The position numbers and the translations under genes are program-made. The notes under the pieces were generated by a model. That model did no database searches and had not been told where the DNA came from. It saw only the letters and a program-made list of their open reading frames with translations. 7,531 nucleotides of DNA from contig PQAN01000339.1 of NCBI GenBank assembly GCA_003105285.1, positions 1,623 through 9,153 on the forward strand. The letters run 5' to 3'. This DNA is from Methylocystaceae bacterium. GTDB lineage: Bacteria > Pseudomonadota > Alphaproteobacteria > Rhizobiales > Beijerinckiaceae. Positions within the stretch are counted from its first letter, which is position 1; each line of letters opens with the position of its first letter. Shown piece by piece: positions 1 to 5,606 of the stretch.

Positions 1-94
1 GCACGCGGGGCGGCGACGGAGCTTCGCGCGCGCGCCGAGCTGGGCCGTTCGCTCTCATACGAAATCCGGTTGATCGGTTCGCATGCGGCCGAAA

Positions 95-112
95 GCGAGC
101 CTGAAGGCTCGC
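95..112 (+). repeat. Palindromic repeat hairpin, copy 1
   Basis: GCGAGCC-TGAA-GGCTCGC forms a perfect 7-bp stem with a 4-nt loop. The same stem occurs at 135-152 and 7040-7057. The similarity extends to the left: 75-90 matches 7015-7030 at 14 of 16 positions. This is therefore a longer, REP-like unit rather than a chance palindrome. Its function is unknown. Confidence 0.7.
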
Positions 113-134
113 GGTCCAGGTTCGCGCATGGACA

Positions 135-152
135 GCGAGCCTTCGGGCTCGC
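135..152 (-). repeat. Palindromic repeat hairpin, copy 2
   Basis: GCGAGCC-TTCG-GGCTCGC forms a 7-bp stem closed by C(TTCG)G, which in RNA is the extra-stable UUCG tetraloop. It is the exact reverse complement of copy 3 at 7040-7057 and lies 22 bp from copy 1 in the opposite loop orientation. There is no T-run behind it, so it is not a classical terminator. Confidence 0.7.
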
Positions 153-191
153 TTCGAAGCAATCGACCCGAAGCCGTATCACCCCGCTCGC

Positions 192-219
192 CCGAGAAAA
201 TCCCACCGAGAAAATCGCA
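192..219. repeat. Two tandem 14-nt units followed by an AT-rich palindrome
   Basis: CCGAGAAAATCCCA (192-205) is followed directly by CCGAGAAAATCGCA (206-219), with 13 of 14 bases identical. The second unit also forms half of a palindrome, GAAAAT-CGC-ATTTTC (210-224). The A-rich core stands out against the surrounding GC-rich DNA. It could be a protein-binding site or a remnant of a duplicated element. No function can be assigned from one locus. Confidence 0.55.
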
Positions 220-323
220 TTTTCAGCGCGCGCGAATGGTCGAGCTCGTGCGACGGACCTTGTTTCGGCTGGCCCGACAGGGTAGGAAATGGATAGAAAA
301 CAGTGCGTTCTAAACGATCCTTA

Positions 324-351
324 TTGACTGGACCAGGACGATCGCTAGGGT
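324..351 (+). promoter_or_regulatory. Candidate sigma70-type promoter for the small membrane protein gene
   Basis: TTGACT (324-329) matches the -35 consensus at 5 of 6 positions. After a 16-nt spacer comes TAGGGT (346-351), a weak -10 element. It would start transcription near 358 and give a leader of about 55 nt before the TTG start at 413. The placement is sensible but the -10 is poor. Confidence 0.35.
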
Positions 352-401
352 CGTGCGGCGCGATCTTTCGACCAGCGGCGTCGGATGACGCGCCTGCCCA
401 T

Positions 402-407
402 AGGAGG
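402..407 (+). promoter_or_regulatory. Strong ribosome-binding site that decides a TTG start
   Basis: AGGAGG is fully complementary to the anti-Shine-Dalgarno sequence of 16S rRNA and is followed by a 5-nt spacer and the TTG at 413. It is the main evidence for choosing this non-ATG start. Confidence 0.75.
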
Positions 408-412
408 CGATC

Positions 413-727
413 TTGGCAGACCTAGGTGTTGTCCCCAGCGTAGTGCAACTTTTCGGCGCCGCCATCGGCGCCAATATCGTCGGCGTCGCGCTGAATAAAT
501 TCAGCTTCAACCCCGCGATCAACACATTGGCCGGCGTGGCCGGCGCGGCTGCGACGAAGGGCTTCGTCACGCCGTTCCTGCCGCCGCTGCCCAATTCGGG
601 AGCGGAAGGAACGCTGGAGTTTTCGGTCGTGCTCACCGCCTTCGGGGTCGGCGCGGCGCTCGGCGCCGTCATCGTCGCCATTTTGACCGCGGCGAAATCC
701 CTCACGGGCAAGAAGGCCGCCGCATAA
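413..727 (+). CDS. Small hydrophobic membrane protein of unknown function
   Basis: This encodes 104 residues starting at TTG. I accept this start because a perfect AGGAGG (402-407) sits 5 nt upstream, and no better start is visible in frame. The protein is rich in Gly, Ala and Val. There is a hydrophobic segment at about residues 6-27 and a longer one at about 71-94. Between them lies a Gly/Ala stretch (about 38-50) and a Pro-rich turn (FLPPLP, 55-60). The tail is short and basic (K95, K100, K101). This looks like a two-helix inner-membrane protein with small-residue packing. I do not recognise a family and cannot name a role. It appears to be a single-gene transcription unit, with a candidate promoter at 324-351 and an intrinsic terminator at 756-799. 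The strong ribosome-binding site and dedicated terminator argue for a real, well-expressed gene. Confidence 0.72.
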   Translation: MADLGVVPSVVQLFGAAIGANIVGVALNKFSFNPAINTLAGVAGAAATKGFVTPFLPPLPNSGAEGTLEFSVVLTAFGVGAALGAVIVAILTAAKSLTGKKAAA

Positions 728-755
728 TCTTTCGAGACGGCGGCGCCGTTCATCA

Positions 756-799
756 CCCCCGGCGGAGCGTTTCGTACGCCTCGCCGGGGGTAGATTTTT
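756..799 (+). terminator. Intrinsic terminator of the small membrane protein gene
   Basis: CCCCCGGCG (756-764) pairs with CGCCGGGGG (782-790). The stem continues, after a G-T pair and an A/C mismatch, with GCGT/ACGC around a TTCGT loop. A run of five T (795-799) follows 4 nt later. It begins 28 nt after the stop codon and separates this gene from proB. Confidence 0.8.
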
Positions 800-831
800 G
801 CCGGACCGAGCCCCTCGCGAATTTTCGACCG

Positions 832-859
832 TTCGGCTCCGGAGCAATGAGGGTATAAG
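832..859 (+). promoter_or_regulatory. Possible proB promoter
   Basis: TATAAG (854-859) is a good -10 match in otherwise GC-rich DNA. The best-placed -35 candidate is TTCGGC (832-837) with a 16-nt spacer, which is weak. A promoter is expected here because a terminator at 756-799 lies just upstream. The leader to the GTG start at 920 would be about 55 nt. Confidence 0.35.
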
Positions 860-919
860 GGGCGCGCATCGCGACGCGGTCAGAGCGTCGCCTACAGATT
901 CGCAAGCAGAACCGCTCTC

Positions 920-2044
920 GTGAAACGTCCCATATTCGAGTCATTCCGCCGCATCGTCGTCAAGGTCGGCTCGTCCCTCCTCGTCGACCCGCGCGAAGCG
1001 AAAGTGAAGCGCGACTGGCTCGCGCATCTCGCCGCCGATCTCGTCGAGGCGCATCGGCGCGGCGCGGATGTGCTCGTCGTCTCGTCGGGGGCGGTGGCGC
1101 TCGGCCGCAGCGTCCTCGGCCTGCAGAGCGGCCCCCTGCCGCTCGAGGACAGCCAGGCCGCCGCCGCCGTGGGCCAGATCGCGCTGGCGCGCATCTGGGC
1201 CGAGGTGCTCGGCGATCTCGGCGTCACGGCGGGGCAGATCCTCGTCACCTTCGGCGACACGGAGGAGCGCCGCCGCTATCTCTACGCGCGCGAATGCCTG
1301 ACGCGGCTGCTGGCGCTGCGCGCCGTGCCGGTCATCAACGAGAACGACACGGTCGCGACCTCCGAAATCCGTTACGGCGACAATGATCGCCTGGCGGCGC
1401 GCGTCGCCACAATGGCGAGCGCCGACCTGCTCGTGCTGCTGTCGGACGTCGACGGTCTCTATACGGCGCCCCCCGCCGAGGACAAGACGGCGAAGCGCAT
1501 CGACGTCGTGCCGCGCGTGACGGCGGACGTCGAGGCCATGGCCGGCGGCGCCGCCTCGCAATATTCGCGCGGCGGGATGCGCACCAAGATCGAAGCCGCC
1601 AAGATCGCCACGACCGGCGGCGCGCATATGGTCATCGCCGACGGCAGGGTCGCTTCGCCCCTGGCGCGCATCGCTGGCGGCGGCCCGTGCACCTGGTTCC
1701 TGACCTCTTCGACGCCGGTGACGGCGCGCAAGAAATGGATCGCCGGCTCGCTCGAGCCGAAGGGCGTCATCCATGTCGACGATGGCGCGGCGCGTGCGCT
1801 CGGCGCCGGCAAGAGCCTACTGCCGGCCGGCGTCACCGGCGTCGAAGGGAGTTTCGCGCGCGGCGACTGCATCGTCATCCGCAACCGGAAGGGCGGCGAA
1901 ATCGGTCGCGGCCTCGTCACTTACGACGCGCTCGACGTTGCGCGAATCATCGGCCGCTCGTCGCGCGACATCGAGGGCCTGCTGGGATTCAAGGGGCCGG
2001 ACGAGGTCATCCATCGAGACGATATGGCGCTCAACGGCGATTGA
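920..2044 (+). CDS. proB: Glutamate 5-kinase (gamma-glutamyl kinase)
   Basis: The enzyme phosphorylates L-glutamate with ATP to gamma-glutamyl phosphate, the first and usually proline-inhibited step of proline synthesis in the cytoplasm. The protein has 374 residues, normal for the two-domain form. The N-terminal amino-acid-kinase domain (about 9-260) shows KVGSSLLVD (15-23), VSSGAVALG (54-62), INENDTVAT (139-147), YGDND (152-156), LSDVDGLY (174-181) and GGMRTK (218-223). The C-terminal PUA domain spans about 276-370. GTG at 920 is chosen because the following residues match the usual short N-terminus before the RIVVKVGS strand, although the ribosome-binding site is weak. No proA or obgE, its common alphaproteobacterial neighbours, is adjacent: a small membrane protein gene precedes it and a DUF2076 gene follows. 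ProA must be encoded elsewhere. Confidence 0.97.
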   Translation: MKRPIFESFRRIVVKVGSSLLVDPREAKVKRDWLAHLAADLVEAHRRGADVLVVSSGAVALGRSVLGLQSGPLPLEDSQAAAAVGQIALARIWAEVLGDLGVTAGQILVTFGDTEERRRYLYARECLTRLLALRAVPVINENDTVATSEIRYGDNDRLAARVATMASADLLVLLSDVDGLYTAPPAEDKTAKRIDVVPRVTADVEAMAGGAASQYSRGGMRTKIEAAKIATTGGAHMVIADGRVASPLARIAGGGPCTWFLTSSTPVTARKKWIAGSLEPKGVIHVDDGAARALGAGKSLLPAGVTGVEGSFARGDCIVIRNRKGGEIGRGLVTYDALDVARIIGRSSRDIEGLLGFKGPDEVIHRDDMALNGD

Positions 2045-2062
2045 CGCGGCCTTCGCCGCGTC
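2043..2062 (+). terminator. Hairpin over the proB stop codon, possible weak terminator
   Basis: GACGCGGC (2043-2050) and GCCGCGTC (2055-2062) form a perfect 8-bp stem with a CTTC loop. The stem takes in the last two bases of the proB stop codon. There is no T-run behind it, so it may stabilise the mRNA 3' end or stop transcription only weakly. Confidence 0.35.
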
Positions 2063-2071
2063 TCCAGGGTC

Positions 2072-2100
2072 TTGGCAGAACCATGAGGGATTCCCATATT
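2072..2100 (+). promoter_or_regulatory. Candidate sigma70-type promoter of the DUF2076 gene
   Basis: TTGGCA (2072-2077, 5 of 6 to consensus) and CATATT (2095-2100, 4 of 6) are separated by an ideal 17-nt spacer. A start near 2107 would give a leader of about 40 nt before the ATG at 2147. It suggests the gene has its own promoter as well as possible read-through from proB. Confidence 0.48.
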
Positions 2101-2146
2101 GCGGGCGCCACGCCCTGCGAAGGCGGGTTCCAACTGGGAGAGACCC

Positions 2147-2908
2147 ATGTCACCCGAAGAACGCCAACTGCTCGCCGGACTATTCGAGCGCACGCGGAGC
2201 GCGGGAAGCGCTCAGCGCGATCAGGAGGCGGAGAGTTTCATCAACGAGCAGGTCAAATCGCAACCGGCCGCGGCTTATCTCCTGGCGCAGACCGTGCTGG
2301 TTCAGGATCAGGCCCTGCAGGCCGCCAATCAGCGCCTGCAAGAGCTCGAAAGCCGCGTCCGCGAACTCGAGAGCAAGCCTCAGCAGTCCGGCGGCTTTCT
2401 CGGCGGGCTGTTCGGCGGCGGCGCGCGGCAGGCCCCTCCGCAGCGTCCCGCCCCCCCTCCTCCGGGCTATGGTCAGCCGGCCTATCCGCCGCAGCAACCG
2501 GGCGGCCCATGGGGCGCCGGTCCAGCGGGCGCCGCGCCCTACGCGCAGCCCGGCTATGCGCCGCAGCAGCCCGCGCCGCAGCAAGCGGGCGGCGGCTTCC
2601 TGAAGGGCGCGCTCGGCACGGCGGCGGGCGTCGCCGGCGGCGTGCTGCTGGCCGATTCGATTCGGGGGCTGTTCCACGGCGGCGGCGCGGGCGGCCAGCT
2701 CGGCATCGGCTCCGGCTACGAACATGCCGGCGGCGAGACGATCATCAACAACTACTACGGCGACTCGGGGCCCGGACAATATCCCGACGCCGGATATGAC
2801 GACGGACCCGGCCCGAGCGGCCCGGATGTGCAGAGCGCCGATTACGACGTCGACGACGGCGGATTCGGCGGCGACGACGGCGGCGGAGACGGCGGCTTCG
2901 ACGTCTGA
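2147..2908 (+). CDS. DUF2076 family protein, Gly/Pro/Gln-rich
   Basis: The protein has 253 residues. ATG at 2147 is chosen over an upstream in-frame TTG at 2099 because GGGAGAG (2136-2142) sits just before it and MSPEERQLLAGLFER is the typical DUF2076 beginning. Residues 1-77 form the conserved helical part. It includes RDQEAESFINEQV (24-36), AAAYLLAQTVLVQDQAL (41-57) and a coiled-coil-like QRLQELESRVRELES (62-76). Residues 80-148 are a disordered Pro/Gln/Gly linker with PPGYGQPAYPPQQP-like runs. Residues 150-177 are a Gly/Ala hydrophobic stretch (FLKGALGTAAGVAGGVLLADSIRGLF), possibly membrane-associated. The tail (204-253) is highly acidic and Gly-rich, ending in DDGGGDGGFDV. No signal peptide is visible. 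Family members are often labelled periplasmic ligand-binding sensor proteins, which the sequence here does not support directly. Its role is unknown. Confidence 0.88.
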   Translation: MSPEERQLLAGLFERTRSAGSAQRDQEAESFINEQVKSQPAAAYLLAQTVLVQDQALQAANQRLQELESRVRELESKPQQSGGFLGGLFGGGARQAPPQRPAPPPPGYGQPAYPPQQPGGPWGAGPAGAAPYAQPGYAPQQPAPQQAGGGFLKGALGTAAGVAGGVLLADSIRGLFHGGGAGGQLGIGSGYEHAGGETIINNYYGDSGPGQYPDAGYDDGPGPSGPDVQSADYDVDDGGFGGDDGGGDGGFDV

Positions 2909-2927
2909 CGCCGCGCGACGCTTTCGA

Positions 2928-2966
2928 GCGCCATCGGGCGACGCCGCCCGATGGCGCTTTTTTTTT
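2928..2966 (+). terminator. Strong intrinsic terminator after the DUF2076 gene
   Basis: GCGCCATCGGGCG (2928-2940) and CGCCCGATGGCGC (2945-2957) form a perfect 13-bp stem with an ACGC loop, followed at once by nine T (2958-2966). It starts 19 nt after the stop codon and should insulate the helicase gene from upstream transcription. Confidence 0.93.
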
Positions 2967-3129
2967 GCCCGTCCGTCGGGATCGGACATGGACCTGTGTG
3001 GCTTTCGCCGCCGTCCGTCTCGACTTCGCCGTCATAGCGGCCCGCATTGCGCGCGGCCTTGCCGAGGGCGGTCGCATCGGCCATCGTGGCGCGCAGGTCA
3101 CTCCCCTTCGAATCGAAAGCCCAGCTCAC

Positions 3130-4221
3130 ATGCCCGTCTGGACGAGCGAACAGGAACGCGCCCTCGCGGCCGTCGCGGCCTGGTTGAAGGACGGACGCGC
3201 GCAAGTGTTTCGCCTGTTCGGCTATGCGGGAACCGGCAAGTCGACCCTCGCGCGCCATGTCGCGGAGAGCGTCGACGGCGACGTCGCCTTCGGCGCCTTC
3301 ACCGGCAAGGCGGCGCTCGTCATGCGCTCGAAGGGCTGCAAGGACGCGCGCACCATCCACAGCCTCATCTATCGCGCGACCGAATCGGAGACCGAAGAAC
3401 CGTCGTTCGAACTCAATGACGACAGCGAGGCGGCGAAAGCCGCGCTGATCGTCATCGACGAATGCTCGATGGTCGACGAGGAATTGGGCCGAGACCTGCT
3501 CTCTTTCGGCAAGAAGGTGCTGGTGCTCGGCGATCCCGCGCAATTGCCGCCGGTGAAAGGCGGCGGCTTCTTCACCGAGGCGGAGCCCGACGTCATGCTG
3601 ACCGAGGTGCATCGGCAGGCGGCCGACAATCCGATCGTCCGCCTCTCGATGCTCATTCGCGAGGGCGGCCGGCTCGAACAGGGCGTCTATGGCGAGACGC
3701 GCGTCGTTTCGAGGGACGGCCTCGATCCCGCGCTCGTCACCGGGGCGGATCAGGTGCTCGTCGGCTTGAACCGCACGCGCCGCGCCTACAACGGCCGGCT
3801 GCGGCAATTGCGCGGCTTTTCCGGCGCGCTGCCGCAATCGGGCGAAAAGCTCGTCTGCCTGCGCAACAATCGCAAGAAGGGACTGCTGAACGGCGCGCTG
3901 TTCACCGTCAAGAGCGCGGGCGCGGTGCGGCGCGGCAAGGTGCGGCTGCTGGTCGAGCCGGAGGAGTCGGCCGGCAAGTTCCAGCGGGTCGGCGTGCTGC
4001 CGCAATTCTTCGACGGCGGCGACGCGGAGATTCCGTTCGCGCAGCGGCGCGATTCGGACGAGTTCGATTACGGCTACGCGCTCACCGTGCACAAGGCGCA
4101 GGGCTCGCAATGGGACAATGTGGCGCTGTTCGACGAATCCTTCGCCTTCCGCGAACATCGCGCGCGCTGGCTCTACACCGGCGTCACCCGCGCGGCGCAG
4201 AGGCTGACGGTGGTGGTGTGA
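3130..4221 (+). CDS. RecD/Dda-like SF1 DNA helicase (AAA-type ATPase)
   Basis: This is a predicted ATP-dependent 5'-3' DNA helicase of superfamily 1B, 363 residues. The motifs are in order: Walker A GYAGTGKST (31-39, K37 and S38), motif Ia FTGKAALVM (57-65), Walker B LIVIDECSMVDEE (106-118, D110 and E111), motif III LGDPAQLPPV (133-142), motif IV LTEVHRQAADNPI (157-169), motif V YALTVHKAQGSQWDNV (316-331) and motif VI WLYTGVTRAAQRL (347-359). The end resembles the UvrD_C_2 segment of RecD and phage T4 Dda. It is much shorter than RecD2 and lacks its N-terminal extension, so the core alone is present. ATG at 3130 is chosen because helicase homology begins there (WTSEQERALAAV). The open frame back to 2965 would start inside a terminator. 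The ribosome-binding site is weak and no clear promoter is seen in 2967-3129. All catalytic motifs look intact. The substrate and pathway are unknown. Confidence 0.9.
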   Translation: MPVWTSEQERALAAVAAWLKDGRAQVFRLFGYAGTGKSTLARHVAESVDGDVAFGAFTGKAALVMRSKGCKDARTIHSLIYRATESETEEPSFELNDDSEAAKAALIVIDECSMVDEELGRDLLSFGKKVLVLGDPAQLPPVKGGGFFTEAEPDVMLTEVHRQAADNPIVRLSMLIREGGRLEQGVYGETRVVSRDGLDPALVTGADQVLVGLNRTRRAYNGRLRQLRGFSGALPQSGEKLVCLRNNRKKGLLNGALFTVKSAGAVRRGKVRLLVEPEESAGKFQRVGVLPQFFDGGDAEIPFAQRRDSDEFDYGYALTVHKAQGSQWDNVALFDESFAFREHRARWLYTGVTRAAQRLTVVV

Positions 4222-4291
4222 GGATTTGGCCGATCGCCGCGCTCGATGCCTCCGAGTTTTCGGCCGGGCTCCGATGGCCGGCGCTGCGCCC
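4222..4291. other. Convergent spacer between helicase and membrane protein genes
   Basis: This is a 70-nt gap where two transcription units meet head-on. Only a 5-bp CGGCC/GGCCG pairing is visible and there is no T-run on either strand, so no intrinsic terminator can be assigned. Termination may be Rho-dependent, or the two transcripts may overlap. Confidence 0.5.
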
Positions 4292-5575
4292 TTATTTCTG
4301 CGTCCAGGCGTCGAGGGCGTCGATGAATACGCGTTCGCCGCCGGGGCCTTTTTCCAGCGAGATCGTCGCGGCGCGGCCGTCGGCGAGCTGCATCGGCAGA
4401 TCGAGCACCATGGGCGCGCGCAACAGCGTGAGATTGCGCGCCTCGCGGCCGCCGCGCAAAAGTCCGATGAGAAAATTATTCTCGGTGATCGGCACAGGCA
4501 CGCCGGCGACCTGCTCGCCCGACTGCGCCTCCGGCCGGCGCATCTGAATCGGCCCGATCGCCTTCACTCCTTGGAGGTCGCCGCCCGGCGCGATTTGAAA
4601 GGAGGCGTTGATCGTATGCGAGGCCGACAGAGTCGGATCCGAATTCTTCTGGAACACCAGAGCCAGTTTGAGCTTCGCGGTCGGAATGTCGATATCGCCG
4701 CGAATGGCCGGCGTCAGAGGCTGTCCGGGACCGCTGGCGACGCTGTCCAGCCGCCAGACGACCGTGCCGGGATAGGTCTTGACCTTGTTCTGCTCTTCCG
4801 GAGCGGAAATCCAGAGCTCCGCCTTTTGCGCGACGGCCACGGCAGGGCCGCTCGGCGCGCCTTCGGGCGCCGTCCGAGCCACGGAAGGCGGCGCCGAGTC
4901 GCGATCGACTTCGTCGCCGACGCGATCGGCGATCTTGCCGCTTTCGCTCGTCTCGGGCGTGGACGCCTCGGGCTTCAGGCGCGCCAAATCCTCCGGCCGC
5001 TCGCGCAATTGCAGCGCCAGCAGAGCGACGAGGCCGACGACGACGATGAGCACCGCCCCGATCGCCAACATGCGCCGCGAATTGCTCGCCGGCTGGGGCA
5101 AGGAGGGCAACGGCGCGGCGGGCCGTTGCGGCTGAGGCGACGGCTCGGGAGCGACCGGCTCCGAGGCGGCGGCCTCCGAGGCGACGGCGTCCTGGGGCGG
5201 CGCAGCAGGTTTCGGGGCGGGGGGCTTGTCGGCGGAAGGTTTGTCGGTGGAAGGCTTGGCGCCGAAAGATTTGACAGCGGAGGGTTTCGGCGCAGGAGGC
5301 TTCGCCGAGCCTCGGCCCGTCGGCTTGCCGGCCGACCGCTCCGAGGGCGACAACGCGGTCGCGGCTCTCACCGCCTCGAGCTCCAATCTCGCAATGGCTT
5401 CGTCGAGTGCGCGGCCCTCGGCCTCTATATCGGCTTCCGCGACCGGCGGCTGAATGCTTCGCAATTGACTGAACAACGCCTTGCGCGCGCGCTCATAGAC
5501 CGCCTGACGCGATTCCGGCGCCGAGTGCGGAAGGGCGGAGACCGCGCGCGACAGCAGCGAATAGTAATCAGCCAT
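4292..5575 (-). CDS. Single-pass membrane protein of unknown function, linked to purA
   Basis: The protein has 427 residues; ATG is at 5575-5573. Residues 1-75 are a helical N-terminal region (MADYYSLLSRAVSALP, then SRQAVYERARKALFSQLRS at 22-40 and an acidic helix at 47-72) of a type I recall from Rhizobiales proteins. Residues 80-165 are a disordered Lys/Pro/Ala/Ser linker that contains seven pentapeptide repeats. One membrane helix follows at about 169-190 (MLAIGAVLIVVVGLVALLALQL), flanked by RR and RER. With the N-terminus in the cytoplasm, the C-terminal part would be periplasmic. That part has an acidic linker (195-235) and a globular domain (about 250-425) with many beta-like stretches and no motif I know. 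The gene begins 31 nt after purA on the same strand, so co-transcription is likely, but nothing in it suggests purine chemistry. The ribosome-binding site is weak. It converges with the helicase gene with only 70 nt between stop codons and no clear terminator there. Confidence 0.85.
   Translation of the reverse strand: MADYYSLLSRAVSALPHSAPESRQAVYERARKALFSQLRSIQPPVAEADIEAEGRALDEAIARLELEAVRAATALSPSERSAGKPTGRGSAKPPAPKPSAVKSFGAKPSTDKPSADKPPAPKPAAPPQDAVASEAAASEPVAPEPSPQPQRPAAPLPSLPQPASNSRRMLAIGAVLIVVVGLVALLALQLRERPEDLARLKPEASTPETSESGKIADRVGDEVDRDSAPPSVARTAPEGAPSGPAVAVAQKAELWISAPEEQNKVKTYPGTVVWRLDSVASGPGQPLTPAIRGDIDIPTAKLKLALVFQKNSDPTLSASHTINASFQIAPGGDLQGVKAIGPIQMRRPEAQSGEQVAGVPVPITENNFLIGLLRGGREARNLTLLRAPMVLDLPMQLADGRAATISLEKGPGGERVFIDALDAWTQK
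5207..5311 (-). repeat. Seven 15-nt coding repeats (pentapeptide xxxK[P/S])
   Basis: Seven consecutive 15-nt units lie inside the membrane protein gene. They encode GSAKP, PAPKP, SAVKS, FGAKP, STDKP, SADKP and PAPKP (residues 89-123). The DNA units on the + strand follow a GG-T/C-TT period and have diverged, so this is an old in-frame tandem expansion. It forms a positively charged, extended linker before the membrane helix. Confidence 0.8.
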
Positions 5576-5606
5576 GCGGTTTTAAGAGCATTTCCGGCGA
5601 TTCCCG

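Larger units (their letters stand above)
1..412. other. Left-edge region without a supportable gene
   Basis: No convincing gene is visible here. Reading frame 1 on the + strand is open from the window edge to a TAG at 283-285 (about 94 codons). It could in principle be the 3' end of a gene cut by the edge. However, its later part runs straight through two palindromic repeats and a tandem repeat, the translation is low-complexity Arg/Ala/Ser, and I recognise no family. If a real gene enters from the left it probably ends early, for example at the TGA at 71-73 in frame 2, before the repeats. The region also holds the repeat hairpins, the 14-nt tandem duplication and the candidate promoter listed separately. 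Confidence 0.5.

Noticed and set aside
1687..2799. 370-codon + strand open frame across proB and the DUF2076 gene
   Set aside because: It is out of frame with two well-supported genes and extremely Arg-rich.
2965..3129. N-terminal extension of the helicase
   Set aside because: The frame is open, but it would begin with a TTG inside the T-run of a terminator, and the added 55 residues resemble no helicase N-terminus.
2842..4158. 438-codon - strand open frame opposite the helicase
   Set aside because: It is antisense to an intact helicase with all motifs and crosses the strong terminator at 2928-2966.
5207..5311. CRISPR-like array
   Set aside because: The 15-nt periodicity is a coding pentapeptide repeat with no spacers.
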